Origin: Patescibacteria group bacterium UBA5124
GTDB lineage: Bacteria > Patescibacteriota > Gracilibacteria > Absconditabacterales > Absconditicoccaceae
DNA length: 22,203 nt
Reading direction: 5' to 3'
NCBI GenBank assembly: GCA_002414185.1
Contig: DHYS01000016.1
Span: 939 to 23,141 of the forward strand
The notes under the pieces: model-generated
What the model was told of the DNA's origin: nothing
Databases searched by the model: none
The model's input: only the letters and a program-made list of their open reading frames with translations
Made by a program: the position numbers and the translations under genes
Shown: piece after piece, positions 9,920-18,270 of the stretch
Layout: each line of letters begins with the position of its first letter
Numbering within the stretch: the stretch's first letter is position 1

Positions 9920-10186
9920 ATGAATACTATTTTTAAAGCACTTGCTGATCCTAAAAGGAGACAAATTTGTAAAATATTACAACAAGGAGATAAATCTGTA
10001 TCAGAATTACAAACCAACTTTTCTACAACCCAAGAAGCACTGTCTCACCATTTAAAAATTTTAAAATCTGCAAATATTGTATCAAATAGAAGAGAAGGTC
10101 AGTTTATTTATTATTCTCTTAATTCACCAGTTTTTGAAGATGTAATGAACTATATTCTTTCACTTTACTATAAACATAAAGAATAA
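9920..10186 (+). CDS. ArsR/SdpR-family winged-helix transcriptional repressor
   Basis: An 88-residue one-domain regulator. It begins MNTIFKALADPKRRQICKIL, the standard ArsR-family opening, and continues with the recognition-helix region TTQEALSHHLKILKSANIV and the wing RREGQFIYYSLN. The ATG at 9920 gives this exact family start; a longer in-frame extension from 9821 would add a non-conserved Phe-rich stretch and is rejected. The metal-sensing ELCVCD motif is missing and the only cysteine is in the first helix, so it is more like the SdpR/autorepressor branch than a metal sensor. It has no UGA codon. It stands alone, divergent from rlmD (130 bases) and convergent with secY. Weak promoter-like boxes are TTGTAT (9864-9869) and TATACA (9888-9893). 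Confidence 0.92.
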   Translation: MNTIFKALADPKRRQICKILQQGDKSVSELQTNFSTTQEALSHHLKILKSANIVSNRREGQFIYYSLNSPVFEDVMNYILSLYYKHKE

Positions 10187-10210
10187 CTATACTCCTCGTG
10201 TTAAAAAAAA

Positions 10211-10240
10211 ATCTGACCTTAGCAGTCAGACTTTTCTTTT
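10211..10240. terminator. Bidirectional terminator between arsR-type gene and secY
   Basis: TCTGAC (10212-10217), a seven-base loop, GTCAGA (10225-10230). It is flanked by nine A (10203-10211) on one side and CTTTTCTTTT on the other, so it has a T-rich tail on both strands. It lies in the 52-base gap between the two convergent genes and closes the ribosomal-protein operon immediately after secY. Confidence 0.85.
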
Positions 10241-11594
10241 ATAACATAATATCTTTTGAAAGTTTATCTAGATCGTTTGTATCATATTTTTGCATCATCA
10301 TTTCAGTTTTGATTTTACTCATCAAATCTTGTACAACTCATACAATAATAATTACTCCAGATCCTGTTACAATCATTGGAAGCCCTCCAACAGATTGAAT
10401 AATATCTTGTACAAATGGAATGTAATTCCAAATATAACTATAGATACCAACTAATCCAAGACCAATACCTCACCAGAGGCAAAGATGCATAAGGATTCCA
10501 TTAATATATTTTGCTGTTTCTTTTCCTGGTCTGATACCTGGTATAAATCCACCTCTCTTTTGTACATTATCGCTAATCTTATCTGGAGAAAATACGATTA
10601 ATGTGTAAAAGAAAGTAAACACTATAATCAACACAAAATAGAAGATAATAGCTAATATTCCTGGATTTTGAGTATAGATATTTAAGTTTGCTTCAATCCA
10701 ATTTGACATAGCCATAAGCTTTTCATTCATTGGTTGAAACTGTGCTATAAGTTTTGCTAAGAGATATGGAAATGATACGAATGCAATTGAAAAGATAATA
10801 GGCACCATTCCAACTGGATTCATAGGAATAGGTAGATGAGATGATTCTTCTACTTTTCCTCTTCTAGAGTAGATGATAGGTATTTCTTTTATAGACTTAA
10901 GAATATATATAGAAAGAATTACAAGTCCTAATACAATAACTACCATAAACAATATCATTCCCCATGCATTTGTTGCAGAAGAAATATCTGAATATACTTT
11001 TTGAGTAATTCCTGAAACGATAGAAGCAAAAATTAACATAGATGTTCCGTTTCCAATTCCCTTTTCAGTAATAAGTTCACCTAGCCACATAAGGAGTAAA
11101 CTTCCTACTGTCATAGCAAATGCTGCCAAAAGAACTGTAGACAAAGATGTAGCTATTATATTTCCTCCCAACATATAGTTGATGAAGTATACCATTCCAA
11201 TTCCTTGAAAGAATGCTAATGGTAAGGTAAGATATCTTGTATATTGAGCTATCTTTTGTTGTCCAGCTTCACCTTGTTCTGTAAGCTCTTCTAATTTTGG
11301 AATAACTGTTCCTAGAAGTTGCATAATAATAGATGCATTGATATATGGAGCAAGTCCTATAGCAATGATAGAAAAGCTATCTAATGCTCATCAAAGAAGC
11401 ATTACAAAGTATCCTAATCCTGAATTTGCTACATCAACAGTCTTAGCCATCAATGCAGAAATATCTACAAATGGAACAGGTAGAAATACTAGCAGTCTAT
11501 ATAACACTAGAATTGCTAGAGTGAAAAGTATTTTATTTTTGAGACTCTTATTTTCAAATACGTCTTGAATCTTTTTGATAAGTTTCTCCATCAT
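10239..11594 (-). CDS. secY: Protein translocase subunit SecY
   Basis: A 451-residue channel-forming subunit of the Sec translocon. Visible features: first membrane helix with ILFTLAILVLYRLLVFLPVP, the plug-region YFVMLLGGALDSFSI, then APYINASIIMQLLGTVIPKLEEL, the EGEAGQQKI-like cytoplasmic segment, GIGNGTSMLIFASIVSG, and the C-terminal FIPGIRPGKETAKYI region. Ten hydrophobic helices can be counted. Four UGA codons are in frame: residues 68-69 (tandem, the conserved glycines of the GGAL motif), one after LCLW and one in IIIVGVV. It is the last gene of the ribosomal operon, 21 bases after rplO. The usual followers adk, map and infA are absent; a terminator follows directly. Confidence 0.97.
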
Positions 11595-11615
11595 AAAAAA
11601 TATAATTCGTAAAAA

Positions 11616-12272
11616 CTATGCTTTCTTAGTTGTTTTTTTAGCTGGAGCCTTCTTAGCTGGAGCTTTTTCTGTAGTAGCTTTTTTAGCTGGAGCCTTCTTA
11701 GCTGGAGCTTTCTTTTCTACTACTTTTTCTTCCTTTTCAACCTTTTCAACTGCAGCTACTTTTTTAGCTGGAGCCTTCTTAGCTGGAGCTTTTTCTATTT
11801 TAGTAGTTTTTTTTGGAGCATCTGATTTTGCTGAAGGATTAGCTATTTTTTCTTGAGCTGATTTTGAGAAAAGATCTATATTTCCGAAAGTAACTTTTTT
11901 AGTCCAATCACCATTTCCAAGAATCTTTACAATAACATCAATAGTATTGATATGTCCAAGATCTTTTAAAAGTTCTTTTGTGATTTCAATTCCATCAGTG
12001 ATTCTTTCATCCAAATCCAATGCACCTAGATTTACAATAGCTACATCTTTAATAAGTTTGAAATATCTTTTGAATCCTTTAGCTTTTGGAATTCTTTGTA
12101 CAATAGAAGTTTGTCAACCTTCAAAAAATGGTTTCATAGATGCACCACTTCTTGCTTTTTGTCCTTTAAGACCTTTTGTAGAGTAATTACCTTTACCAGA
12201 ACCATTACCTCTTCCTAGTCTTTTTGCTTTTGAGACAATTCCCTTACTTCTTTTGAGTGTATGTAATTTCAT
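11616..12272 (-). CDS. rplO: Large ribosomal subunit protein uL15 with PAKK-repeat tail
   Basis: A 218-residue uL15, longer than the usual 145 or so. The N-terminal RNA-binding part is typical: SKRLGRGNGSGKGNYS-like glycine-rich segment, KARSG, FEGGQTSIVQRIPKAKGF; the first glycine pair of EGGQ uses a UGA codon for its second glycine. The globular part ends near GNGDWTKKVTFGNIDLFSKSAQ. The last 70 or so residues are a low-complexity tail of repeated APAKK units with short acidic spacers (EKVEKEEKVVEKK), like a histone-H1 or HU tail. The same tail occurs on the neighbouring rpsE product. It starts 28 bases after rpsE with no rpmD between them. Confidence 0.96.
11633..11800 (-). repeat. Coding repeats for APAKKAPAKK in rplO tail
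   Basis: Three paired APAKKAPAKK units separated by different spacers are encoded by near-identical repeats of the unit GCTCCAGCTAAGAAG and its third-position variants (minus strand). A 27-base stretch at 11695-11721 is identical to 12320-12346 in rpsE. The repetition is at DNA as well as protein level. Confidence 0.85.
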
Positions 12273-12300
12273 TGGTAGTGAACACAATAATTAAAAATAA

Positions 12301-12915
12301 TTATTTCTTAGCTGGAGCTTTCTTAGCTGGAGCTTTCTTTTCTACTTTAGCTGTTTTTGCTTCTTCTTTGTTTTCTGTATTGTCTTCAGTAGAAGCAACA
12401 TCTTCTTTTTCTACTTCAGCCATCTTAGTTAACATTTTAGAAAAGAAATCAACATGCTTATAACTAGATAATGCCTTAATAGTAACTAATGCATTATTTA
12501 ATTTATTATTTGATCCTACAATCTTAGAAAGCATATTTTCATATCCTGCAAGTTCAAGAACAGATCTTACTGAAGATCCTGCCTTAAGACCCGTACCGGC
12601 TTTAGCTGGTAACAACTTAACAAAACAAGACTTATATTTTGTACTTGTTTCATAAGGAACAGTATTAGCTTTAGTCAAAGGAACAATAACAAGATTTTTG
12701 TAAGCTTCACGAGAAGCTTTAGATACTGCAATACTAACATCAGCTCCTTTTGCAGTTCCTAATCCAATCTTTCCTTTTTTATTTCCAACTAAAACTGTTG
12801 CTCTAAAAGACATTCTTCTTCCTCCTGTTGTAACTCTTGTTACTCTTCTTACTTCTAGCAACAATTCATCAAACTCTTTTTTAGTCTTATCTTTATTTCC
12901 AGCTTTCATAAACAT
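12301..12915 (-). CDS. rpsE: Small ribosomal subunit protein uS5 with PAKK tail
   Basis: A 204-residue uS5, part of the decoding-fidelity centre with uS4 and uS12. Key segments: RVTRVTTGGRRMSFRATVLVGN, GKIGLGTAKGADVSIAVSKA, YKSCFVKLLPAKAGTGLKAG and SVRSVLELAGYENMLSKIVGSNN. The C-terminus carries an acidic linker (EKEDVASTEDNTENKEE) and then VEKKAPAKKAPAKK, matching the tail of uL15. The start could be the ATG at 12915 or the one at 12909; I chose the first. A GTG further upstream (12939) would add a non-conserved hydrophobic stretch. There is no UGA codon. It follows rplR by 27 bases. Confidence 0.95.
   Translation of the reverse strand: MFMKAGNKDKTKKEFDELLLEVRRVTRVTTGGRRMSFRATVLVGNKKGKIGLGTAKGADVSIAVSKASREAYKNLVIVPLTKANTVPYETSTKYKSCFVKLLPAKAGTGLKAGSSVRSVLELAGYENMLSKIVGSNNKLNNALVTIKALSSYKHVDFFSKMLTKMAEVEKEDVASTEDNTENKEEAKTAKVEKKAPAKKAPAKK
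12304..12346 (-). repeat. Coding repeats for APAKKAPAKK in rpsE tail
   Basis: Two copies of the APAKK-coding unit, followed (toward the gene interior) by codons for VEKK. The 27 bases at 12320-12346 match 11695-11721 of rplO exactly, which suggests duplication or gene conversion between neighbouring genes. Confidence 0.8.
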
Positions 12916-12942
12916 AATAATTATATGATAAATAAGCACATA

Positions 12943-13302
12943 TTACAAAGAAACTCCTCCTTCTCTTATTCCATCAGCAAAGGCTTTAACTCTTCCATGA
13001 TATAGATATCCATTTCTATCAAAAACTACTTTTTCTATATTTTTTTCTTTAATTAATTTAGCTAATTGTTGTCATGCATTCTGAGCTTTTTGAGACTTAG
13101 TTTCTCCATTACTATCTTTATCAGATACATATGCGAGAACAGTTCCCATCTTATCTAATAATTGAGCTTTAATATATTTATTTGATTTATTGATAACTAT
13201 TCTAAAATCTGGATGACTAGCTTTTATAGTAGCATTTACCTTAGTCTTTCTTCTCAAGTATTTAGAAACTTTATCTTTAGCTGTAGTTTTCAAATTTTGC
13301 AT
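12943..13302 (-). CDS. rplR: Large ribosomal subunit protein uL18
   Basis: A 119-residue 5S-rRNA-binding protein. The N-terminal basic stretch (YLRRKTKVNATI) and RIVINKSNKYIKAQLLD are typical, as is the C-terminal KVVFDRNGYLYHGRVKAFADGIREGGV. One UGA glycine lies in the middle, just before QQLAKLIKEKNI; standard-code reading would cut off the most conserved part. It sits between rplF and rpsE as in the spc operon. Confidence 0.96.
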
Positions 13303-13376
13303 GTTTGTACAATAAGAATAAATTAATATGTAGTTAATAATTTATAATTAGAAATATCTGTTCGATTTATTACCAA

Positions 13377-13922
13377 CTATTTCTTAGCAGTCTTACCTGC
13401 TTTCAACTTAATAACTTCATCAAAGTATCTGATTCCCTTTCCTTTGTATGGTTCAGGTTCTTTAAGTGCTCTGATTTTTGCAGTTACTTCTCACAAATAT
13501 TGTTTATCAATTCCATTTAGTGTAATTACATAATTACCTTTTGCATCTTGTTCTACGTTGAATTGGATGCTTGTAGGAATATCAAATTGTACCTTGTGAG
13601 ACAAACCTAAAGAGAAAAGAATTCCTTTTCCTTCTTTCTTTGCAGAATAACCAACTCCAATTACTAAGAGTTTCTTTTCATAACCAGTAGTAACTCCAGT
13701 AACCATATTTGATACCAAAGTTCTTGTTAATCCCCAAAGATTTTTCTTTTCATCATCACTTATAGATATTTCAATGTTATTTTCTTTAACTTCTGCATTT
13801 ACTCCATCTAATAATGTATATGATAATTCTCATTTTGGTCCTTTTACTGCAATAGTATTTTTATCTATCTTAACTTCTACACCACTTGGCATAGCGATAG
13901 GTTTCTTACCAATTTTTGACAT
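13377..13922 (-). CDS. rplF: Large ribosomal subunit protein uL6
   Basis: A 181-residue protein near the factor-binding site. It starts MSKIGKKPIAMPSGVEV, has VKGPKGEL with a UGA as the conserved glycine, then WGLTRTLVSNMVTGVTTGYEKKL, and the family signature GEVTAKIRALKEPEPYKGKGIRY, whose first glycine is also UGA. I start at 13922 because MSKIGKKP is the conserved opening; an ATG nine bases upstream is possible. Both UGAs fall on glycines conserved across bacteria. Confidence 0.97.
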
Positions 13923-13969
13923 GATTTGCATTAAATGTTAAAACGTAGAAACGTCGAATATAATAGCTT

Positions 13970-14377
13970 TTAGTATATTTCTGCTATAAGTTCTCCACCC
14001 AATTTCTTTTGTTTTGCTTCATGAGAAGCCATAAGTCCCTGATTTGTAGAAATAATTCCTATTCCTTTTCCACCAGCTACTGAATGAATATCCTTGTATC
14101 TTACGTACCAAGCTCTTGACGGCTTAGAAAAGAATTTTACATTTGGAATATCATTGGTTGGATCTTTTACCGGTTTCAAGTGTATAGTCAAAGTTTTTTT
14201 TCAAGCATCATCTTTAACTATTTCTCGATCTTTGATAAATCCATATTTTTTCAATAAATCCACTATTTGTTGTTTAAAATTAGAAAAAACTACTCATTCA
14301 ACAAGAGATTTTCTCGCCATGTAAGCGTTTTTAATTCTAATTAACAAATCATGAATAGGAGCATTTACATAACTCAT
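13970..14377 (-). CDS. rpsH: Small ribosomal subunit protein uS8
   Basis: A 135-residue 16S-rRNA-binding protein, normal length. I place the start at the ATG at 14377 because the translation then opens MSYVNAPIHDLLIRIKNAYM, matching the family's DPIADMLTRIRNAxxA helix; the internal ATG at 14320 would delete this helix. Then come a UGA glycine in SLVEGVVF, LLKKYGFI, a second UGA glycine in DDAGKK, SKPSRAWYVRYKDIH and the C-terminal GIGIISTNQGLMASHEA and GGELIAEIY. It follows rpsN by 31 bases. Confidence 0.96.
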
Positions 14378-14408
14378 TAGCAGTATTCACAAAATAAAAA
14401 GGGGTGTA

Positions 14409-14624
14409 TTACCAACTTGCTTTTCTCAATCCCATAATCAATCCTTCTCTTGCATATGTTCTTAAACATACTCTACAAATACCAAAATCTCTGATGTATG
14501 ATTGGCATCTACCGCATAATCTACATCTATTGTAGTATTTAGTCGGTTTTTTTAAATCCTGCCCTTTCACAAATCTTTTTTCGTACATTTTCCATTGTTT
14601 TGCTTTCAATGCAGTTCTAGCCAT
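14409..14624 (-). CDS. rpsN: Small ribosomal subunit protein uS14, zinc type
   Basis: A 71-residue protein of the short, zinc-binding form. Cysteines 34, 37, 50 and 53 form the CxxC-x12-CxxC zinc site; an extra cysteine is at 40. The end GLIMGLRKASW is the conserved terminus. There is no UGA codon; glycines use GGA, GGT or GGC-type codons. It lies between rplE and rpsH in normal spc order. Confidence 0.97.
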   Translation of the reverse strand: MARTALKAKQWKMYEKRFVKGQDLKKPTKYYNRCRLCGRCQSYIRDFGICRVCLRTYAREGLIMGLRKASW

Positions 14625-14654
14625 TAGAATATTTAAATATAAACTAAAGTGTTC

Positions 14655-15197
14655 TTATTTGAAGATTAATCCCAAACTTTCCAACAAAGCCTTTGACTTT
14701 GCTGAATCTGAGTCACCCTTGGTAACAACAGTAATTTGAAGACCCATAGGAGTACTTGCATCATCCACATTAAGTTCTGGGAAGATGTTATAATTAACTA
14801 ATCCTATGCTGTAATTTCCCTTATGATCAAAAGATTTACCAGATAATCCAGAAAAATCTCTTACTCTTGGTAAAACAACCTTCACAAATCTATCCAAGAA
14901 GTCATAAGCTCTTTCTCTTCTAAGAGTTACTTTGAGCATTACTGGCATTCCTTCTCTTAGTTTGAAGTTTGAAATAGATTTTCTAGACTTAATCAATGTT
15001 GGTTTTTGTCCAGTAATCTTTTTTAGATTTTTTTCAAATTCTTCAAAATCTTTAACAGATTTTCTAGTTGCTAATGAACCAATACCGATAGATACAATTA
15101 CCTTATCAATAGTTGGTACAGCATTTATGTTTTTCACTCCTAATTTTTCTTTAAGAGCAGGAAGTGTTTCCTTTTTGAATAGTTCTAATATATTCAT
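14655..15197 (-). CDS. rplE: Large ribosomal subunit protein uL5
   Basis: A 180-residue 5S-rRNA-binding protein of normal length. Signature segments are AVPTIDKVIVSIGIGSL, KITGQKPTLIKSRKSISNFKLREGMPVMLKVTLR, FVKVVLPRVRDFSGLS and FPELNVDDASTPMGLQITVVT. I start at the ATG at 15197 (MNILELF); a GTG at 15215 would only add six residues. There is no UGA codon. It is 25 bases downstream of rplX. Confidence 0.97.
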   Translation of the reverse strand: MNILELFKKETLPALKEKLGVKNINAVPTIDKVIVSIGIGSLATRKSVKDFEEFEKNLKKITGQKPTLIKSRKSISNFKLREGMPVMLKVTLRRERAYDFLDRFVKVVLPRVRDFSGLSGKSFDHKGNYSIGLVNYNIFPELNVDDASTPMGLQITVVTKGDSDSAKSKALLESLGLIFK

Positions 15198-15222
15198 GTA
15201 TCTTGAAATAAACACAATAAAA

Positions 15223-15513
15223 TTATTTTATTTCCTTATTTGTAGTTTTAAGTACTCTTACTTTTTTACCTTCTTTTGTTGTAGATATTTTTACTTTTGA
15301 AGGCTTTTTACTAGCTTCATCATAAAACATCACATTTGAGATATTTATAGGTAAGTGCTTCTTTATAAATCACTTTCCTTTTACTGCTTTTTTAACTTCA
15401 TTAATATTTTTCAACCATACTTTATCTTCTTCTATTTTATCAATAGTTGAATTTTTTCCTTTATATTTACCTGCAATGACCATAATAGGATCTCCTGCCT
15501 TTAATTTTTTCAT
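15223..15513 (-). CDS. rplX: Large ribosomal subunit protein uL24
   Basis: A 96-residue assembly-initiator protein. The N-terminal KOW motif reads KLKAGDPIMVIAGKYKGK, followed by KVWLKNINEVKKAVKG, then a UGA glycine (KGKGFIKKHLPINISNVMFYD). The gene is missed entirely if UGA is read as stop because each half is too short. Position between rplN and rplE fits. The C-terminal part (KISTTKEGKKVRVLK) is the usual basic strand. Confidence 0.94.
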
Positions 15514-15553
15514 TTATTACAAAGATAACTATGTAAAACCTTTTCGTGTACTA

Positions 15554-15934
15554 TTACACTACTTCTTCAGCCATGTTAGTGATATTTCTGAATCCTAAAT
15601 CTCTTAATTCTCTAGCTACAGGTCAGAATATTCTTTTTCCAATAGGCTTAATTTCTCCTTTTGCATCCTTACTCATAAGTACTATCGCATTATCTCAGAA
15701 TCTAATATATGTTCCATCTTTTCTTCCTATTTCTTTTCTTACTCTTACAACAATTGCTTGAGATACCTCACCTTTTTTGATTGAAGATGTTGGCATTACT
15801 TCTTGAACAGCAACCACAACTCTATCTCCAATAATAGCAGTTCTAGCATTAGAAGACTTAAGAATTCTTATTATTTTTGCTTTTTTAACTCCTGTGTTAT
15901 CAGCAACAACAACAACTGATTCGGTTTTTAACAT
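15554..15934 (-). CDS. rplN: Large ribosomal subunit protein uL14
   Basis: A 126-residue protein at the 50S-30S interface. It opens MLKTESVVVVADNTGVKKAKIIRI-like and continues IGDRVVVAVQEVMP, KKGEVSQAIVVRVRKE. Two UGA glycines: residue 80 before DNAIVLM, and residue 104 in RIFGPVARELR, a near-universal motif. The second is among the clearest proofs of the glycine reading. It ends ELRDLGFRNITNMAEEVV, slightly longer than the usual 122 residues. Confidence 0.97.
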
Positions 15935-15964
15935 TGCTTTGAAAAAAATAAATAAATGAAGATA

Positions 15965-16216
15965 CTACAACGTTTCGATAACTACCCATCTTTTCAATTT
16001 ACTGATAGGTTTAGCTTCTCTAATCTTTACATTATCTCCTAGTTTTGAGATGTTTTTATCATCATGAGCGTAGTATTTTTTTCTTACGATAAATCTCTTT
16101 TTGTACAATGGATGTACTTTTACAGACTTAACCAATACCACACGAGTTTGATTTGATTTATCACTAATTACTTCACCAACAAACTCCTTGATGCTTTTAT
16201 TTCATATTATTGCCAT
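15965..16216 (-). CDS. rpsQ: Small ribosomal subunit protein uS17
   Basis: An 83-residue 16S-rRNA-binding OB-fold protein. Diagnostic segments: FVGEVISDKSNQTRVVLVKSVKVHPLYKKRF-type strand pair (read as three shorter blocks), KKYYAHDDKN, LGDNVKIREAKPISKLKRWVVIE. UGA at residue 5 encodes glycine. Its first 20 bases overlap the end of rpmC in another frame, a sign of translational coupling. Confidence 0.95.
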
Positions 16217-16403
16217 AGTTTTCTTTAATTTTATGTGTTAAAAGAGTATTGATTCTGGCGATACTTACTTTGATATCACCTATTTTATGTGTTTCTTTCA
16301 ACCCTCTAATAGCATTTTTTGCTTTAAGTTCAAATGCTTCTCTTTTTAACTTCTTTCTCATTTCTACAAGTTCTTTAACAGACTTTGAGGATATGTCTTT
16401 CAT
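16197..16403 (-). CDS. rpmC: Large ribosomal subunit protein uL29
   Basis: A 68-residue protein near the exit tunnel, two long helices. It begins MKDISSKSVKELVEMRKKL; the helix KREAFELKAKNAI and the conserved KIGDIKVSIARINTLL follow. I start at the ATG at 16403; a TTG two codons upstream is unnecessary. The 3' end overlaps rpsQ by 20 bases. There is no UGA codon. Confidence 0.95.
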   Translation of the reverse strand: MKDISSKSVKELVEMRKKLKREAFELKAKNAIRGLKETHKIGDIKVSIARINTLLTHKIKENYGNNMK

Positions 16404-16450
16404 AAACAAAGCTTTTCACTTCATTGTACCATGCGGTAAAATAAATAAAA

Positions 16451-16870
16451 TTATCTAACTTCTCCTTTAGCAACAACTCTACCTTTAACTGGCAATTTTT
16501 TACATGCCTTTGTTAATACTTCACGAGCGTCTTCTTCAGACAAACCATTTAGTTCGAAAAGAACTTTTCCTTTTCTTACTGGTGCTGTATAGATATCTAC
16601 TTCTCCTTTTCCAGATCCCATTGGCATTTCAAGCCCTTTTCTTGTAAATGGAACATCAGGAAATATTCTAATCCAAACCTTACCAACTTTTTTAATAGAT
16701 CTTACAATAACCTTTCTTGCAGCCTCTATTTGTTTGTTAGTAATATATCAACTAGTTGTTGCCTTTAGACCAAAATCTCCAAATGAAACTTCTGTTCCTC
16801 TTGCACTCTTTCCAGTCAATGACTTGATAATTGGTTTTCTATATTTCCATCTTTTAGGAGTTAATAACAT
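16451..16870 (-). CDS. rplP: Large ribosomal subunit protein uL16
   Basis: A 139-residue protein contacting the A-site tRNA elbow. Typical parts: MLLTPKRWKYRKPI, a SFGDFGLKATTSGYITNKQIEAAR stretch (two blocks) where the glycine of SGYIT is a UGA, KVWIRIFPDVPFTRKGLEMPMGSGKG and KVLFELNGLSEEDAREVL. Only one UGA is present. It lies between rpsC and rpmC in normal order. The ORF is broken in two under the standard code, yet the protein is complete here. Confidence 0.96.
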
Positions 16871-16895
16871 TTTACTACGTCTACATAAATAAAAA

Positions 16896-17579
16896 TTACA
16901 GACTTATTTTTTTAGTATTTGAATTATTAGCAGTTGCTACATTTGATTTTGCATTTAATACTCACTTTTCAATCCATACCTTTACTCACAATACTCCATA
17001 TTTTGTCATAGCTTGTAAGTGACAGTAATCTATATCAGATCTAAATGTTTGAAGAGAAACTCTACCATCAATAAACTTTTCAGTTCTTGCTATATCAGTA
17101 CCTCCAAGCCTTCCTCCAATCTGAATCTTTACTCCAGCAGCTCCTTTCTCCATAATTTTTTGAAGAACATTTTTAGCTACTTTTCTGTAAGGCATTCTAG
17201 ATTCAAGTTGTGAAGCTATAAATTCAGCCATAACCTTTGCAGATAATTCTGGATTTTTTACTTCTTTTACAACAACTTTAAGGTCTTTTCCGAATTTAGT
17301 CTTAAGTTCATCTTCAAATTCCTTTATCTTAGTTCCTTGTTTTCCCATCAATACACCAACCTTTGATGTAAAGATAATGATTTCACCTTCTTTATTTGTC
17401 TTTCTGATTACTACCTTTGAGATACCAGTTCTTGGGAAAGTTTTTTCAATGAATTTTCTTAATTTTATATCTTCAACAAAAAAATCAGCTCCTGCTCTCT
17501 TAGTCTTTCCAAACCATTCACATGGCCAAGATTTAACAATACCAACTCTCATTCCGATTGGATTTACTTTTTGTCACAT
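16896..17579 (-). CDS. rpsC: Small ribosomal subunit protein uS3
   Basis: A 227-residue mRNA-entry protein with a KH domain. It starts MGQKVNPIGMRVGIVKSW, in which the second codon is UGA, encoding the conserved glycine; the start codon is thus directly followed by UGA. The KH region includes VGVLMGKQGTKIKEFEDEL, and the C-terminal domain has GGRLGGTDIARTEKF and YGVLGVKVWIEKG, both of the last two UGAs falling on conserved glycines. The tail is short and Asn/Lys-rich. It begins 7 bases after rplV. Confidence 0.97.
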
Positions 17580-17586
17580 ACTAAGC

Positions 17587-17925
17587 TTATTTACTATTTA
17601 AAACAACTCTAACAAATGATCTATATTTTGCATAGTGGCTAATTCTAGATCTAGACGTAAATCTAATTCTCTTTAATTTAGGACCACTTCCAACATCAAT
17701 TGTTTGGATATATAGATTGTTCATATCTTTGTGTGCGTTAGTAACAGCATTATTAGCAGCTGACTTAATTACCTTATACAAAGCCTTAGCAGACTTTTTT
17801 GGTATAAATTGTAATTGTTCTAATGCTTCTTGAACATTTTTTCCTCTTACCAACTTCGCCATCAATTCCATCTTGATATGAGAAAGCAAAGCATATTTCA
17901 AAGTAGCAGTCATACTATTATTCAT
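17587..17925 (-). CDS. rplV: Large ribosomal subunit protein uL22
   Basis: A 112-residue exit-tunnel protein. Recognisable segments: LKYALLSHIKMELMAKLVRGKNV, PKKSAKALYKVIKSAANNAV, LYIQTIDVGSGPKLKRI and the end SRSRISHYAKYRSFVRVVL. There are two candidate starts, MNNSMTA (17925) or MTA (17913); I used the first. There is no UGA codon. It sits between rpsS and rpsC. Confidence 0.96.
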   Translation of the reverse strand: MNNSMTATLKYALLSHIKMELMAKLVRGKNVQEALEQLQFIPKKSAKALYKVIKSAANNAVTNAHKDMNNLYIQTIDVGSGPKLKRIRFTSRSRISHYAKYRSFVRVVLNSK

Positions 17926-17968
17926 TATTAATGATTTTAGATTTAAAACTGTTAATCATATTTATAAT

Positions 17969-18226
17969 TTAGAATGGGTGTCCTCTAAATGTTCTTGTTG
18001 GAACAAATTCACCAAGTTTATGTCAAATCATATCTTCTGTAACATATACACTTACAAATTGCTTTCCATTATGAACAGCAAAAGTAAATCCTATCATATC
18101 AGGAGTTATGTGACATGATCTATCCCATATCTTTACAACCTTTTTATCTCCTGATTGTGTCATCCCTTGAACCTTTTTTTCAATCTTTGGATTCACATAA
18201 AATCATTTTTTTAGTGATCTTGCCAT
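17969..18226 (-). CDS. rpsS: Small ribosomal subunit protein uS19
   Basis: An 85-residue protein of the 30S head. MARSLKKGFYVN opens it with a UGA as the conserved glycine of SLKKG, then KIWDRSCHITPDMIGFTFAVHNGK and MIGHKLGEFVPTRTFRGH, where the glycine of GHKLGEF is also UGA. Too short on each side to show under the standard code, yet complete here. Confidence 0.96.
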
Positions 18227-18270
18227 AAAACAAAATTTTAAATGTTAAATATTATATATTTTACTTAAAT

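Noticed and set aside
11633..11800. CRISPR-like direct repeats
   Set aside because: The repeats are short, inside a coding tail, of varying spacing, and encode APAKK in frame.
11575..11856. Plus-strand ORF rich in FLAGAF repeats
   Set aside because: It is the antisense shadow of the APAKK-coding repeats of rplO.
13970..14320. uS8 starting at the ATG at 14320
   Set aside because: It would lose the conserved N-terminal DLLIRIKNA helix, which is encoded in frame from the ATG at 14377.
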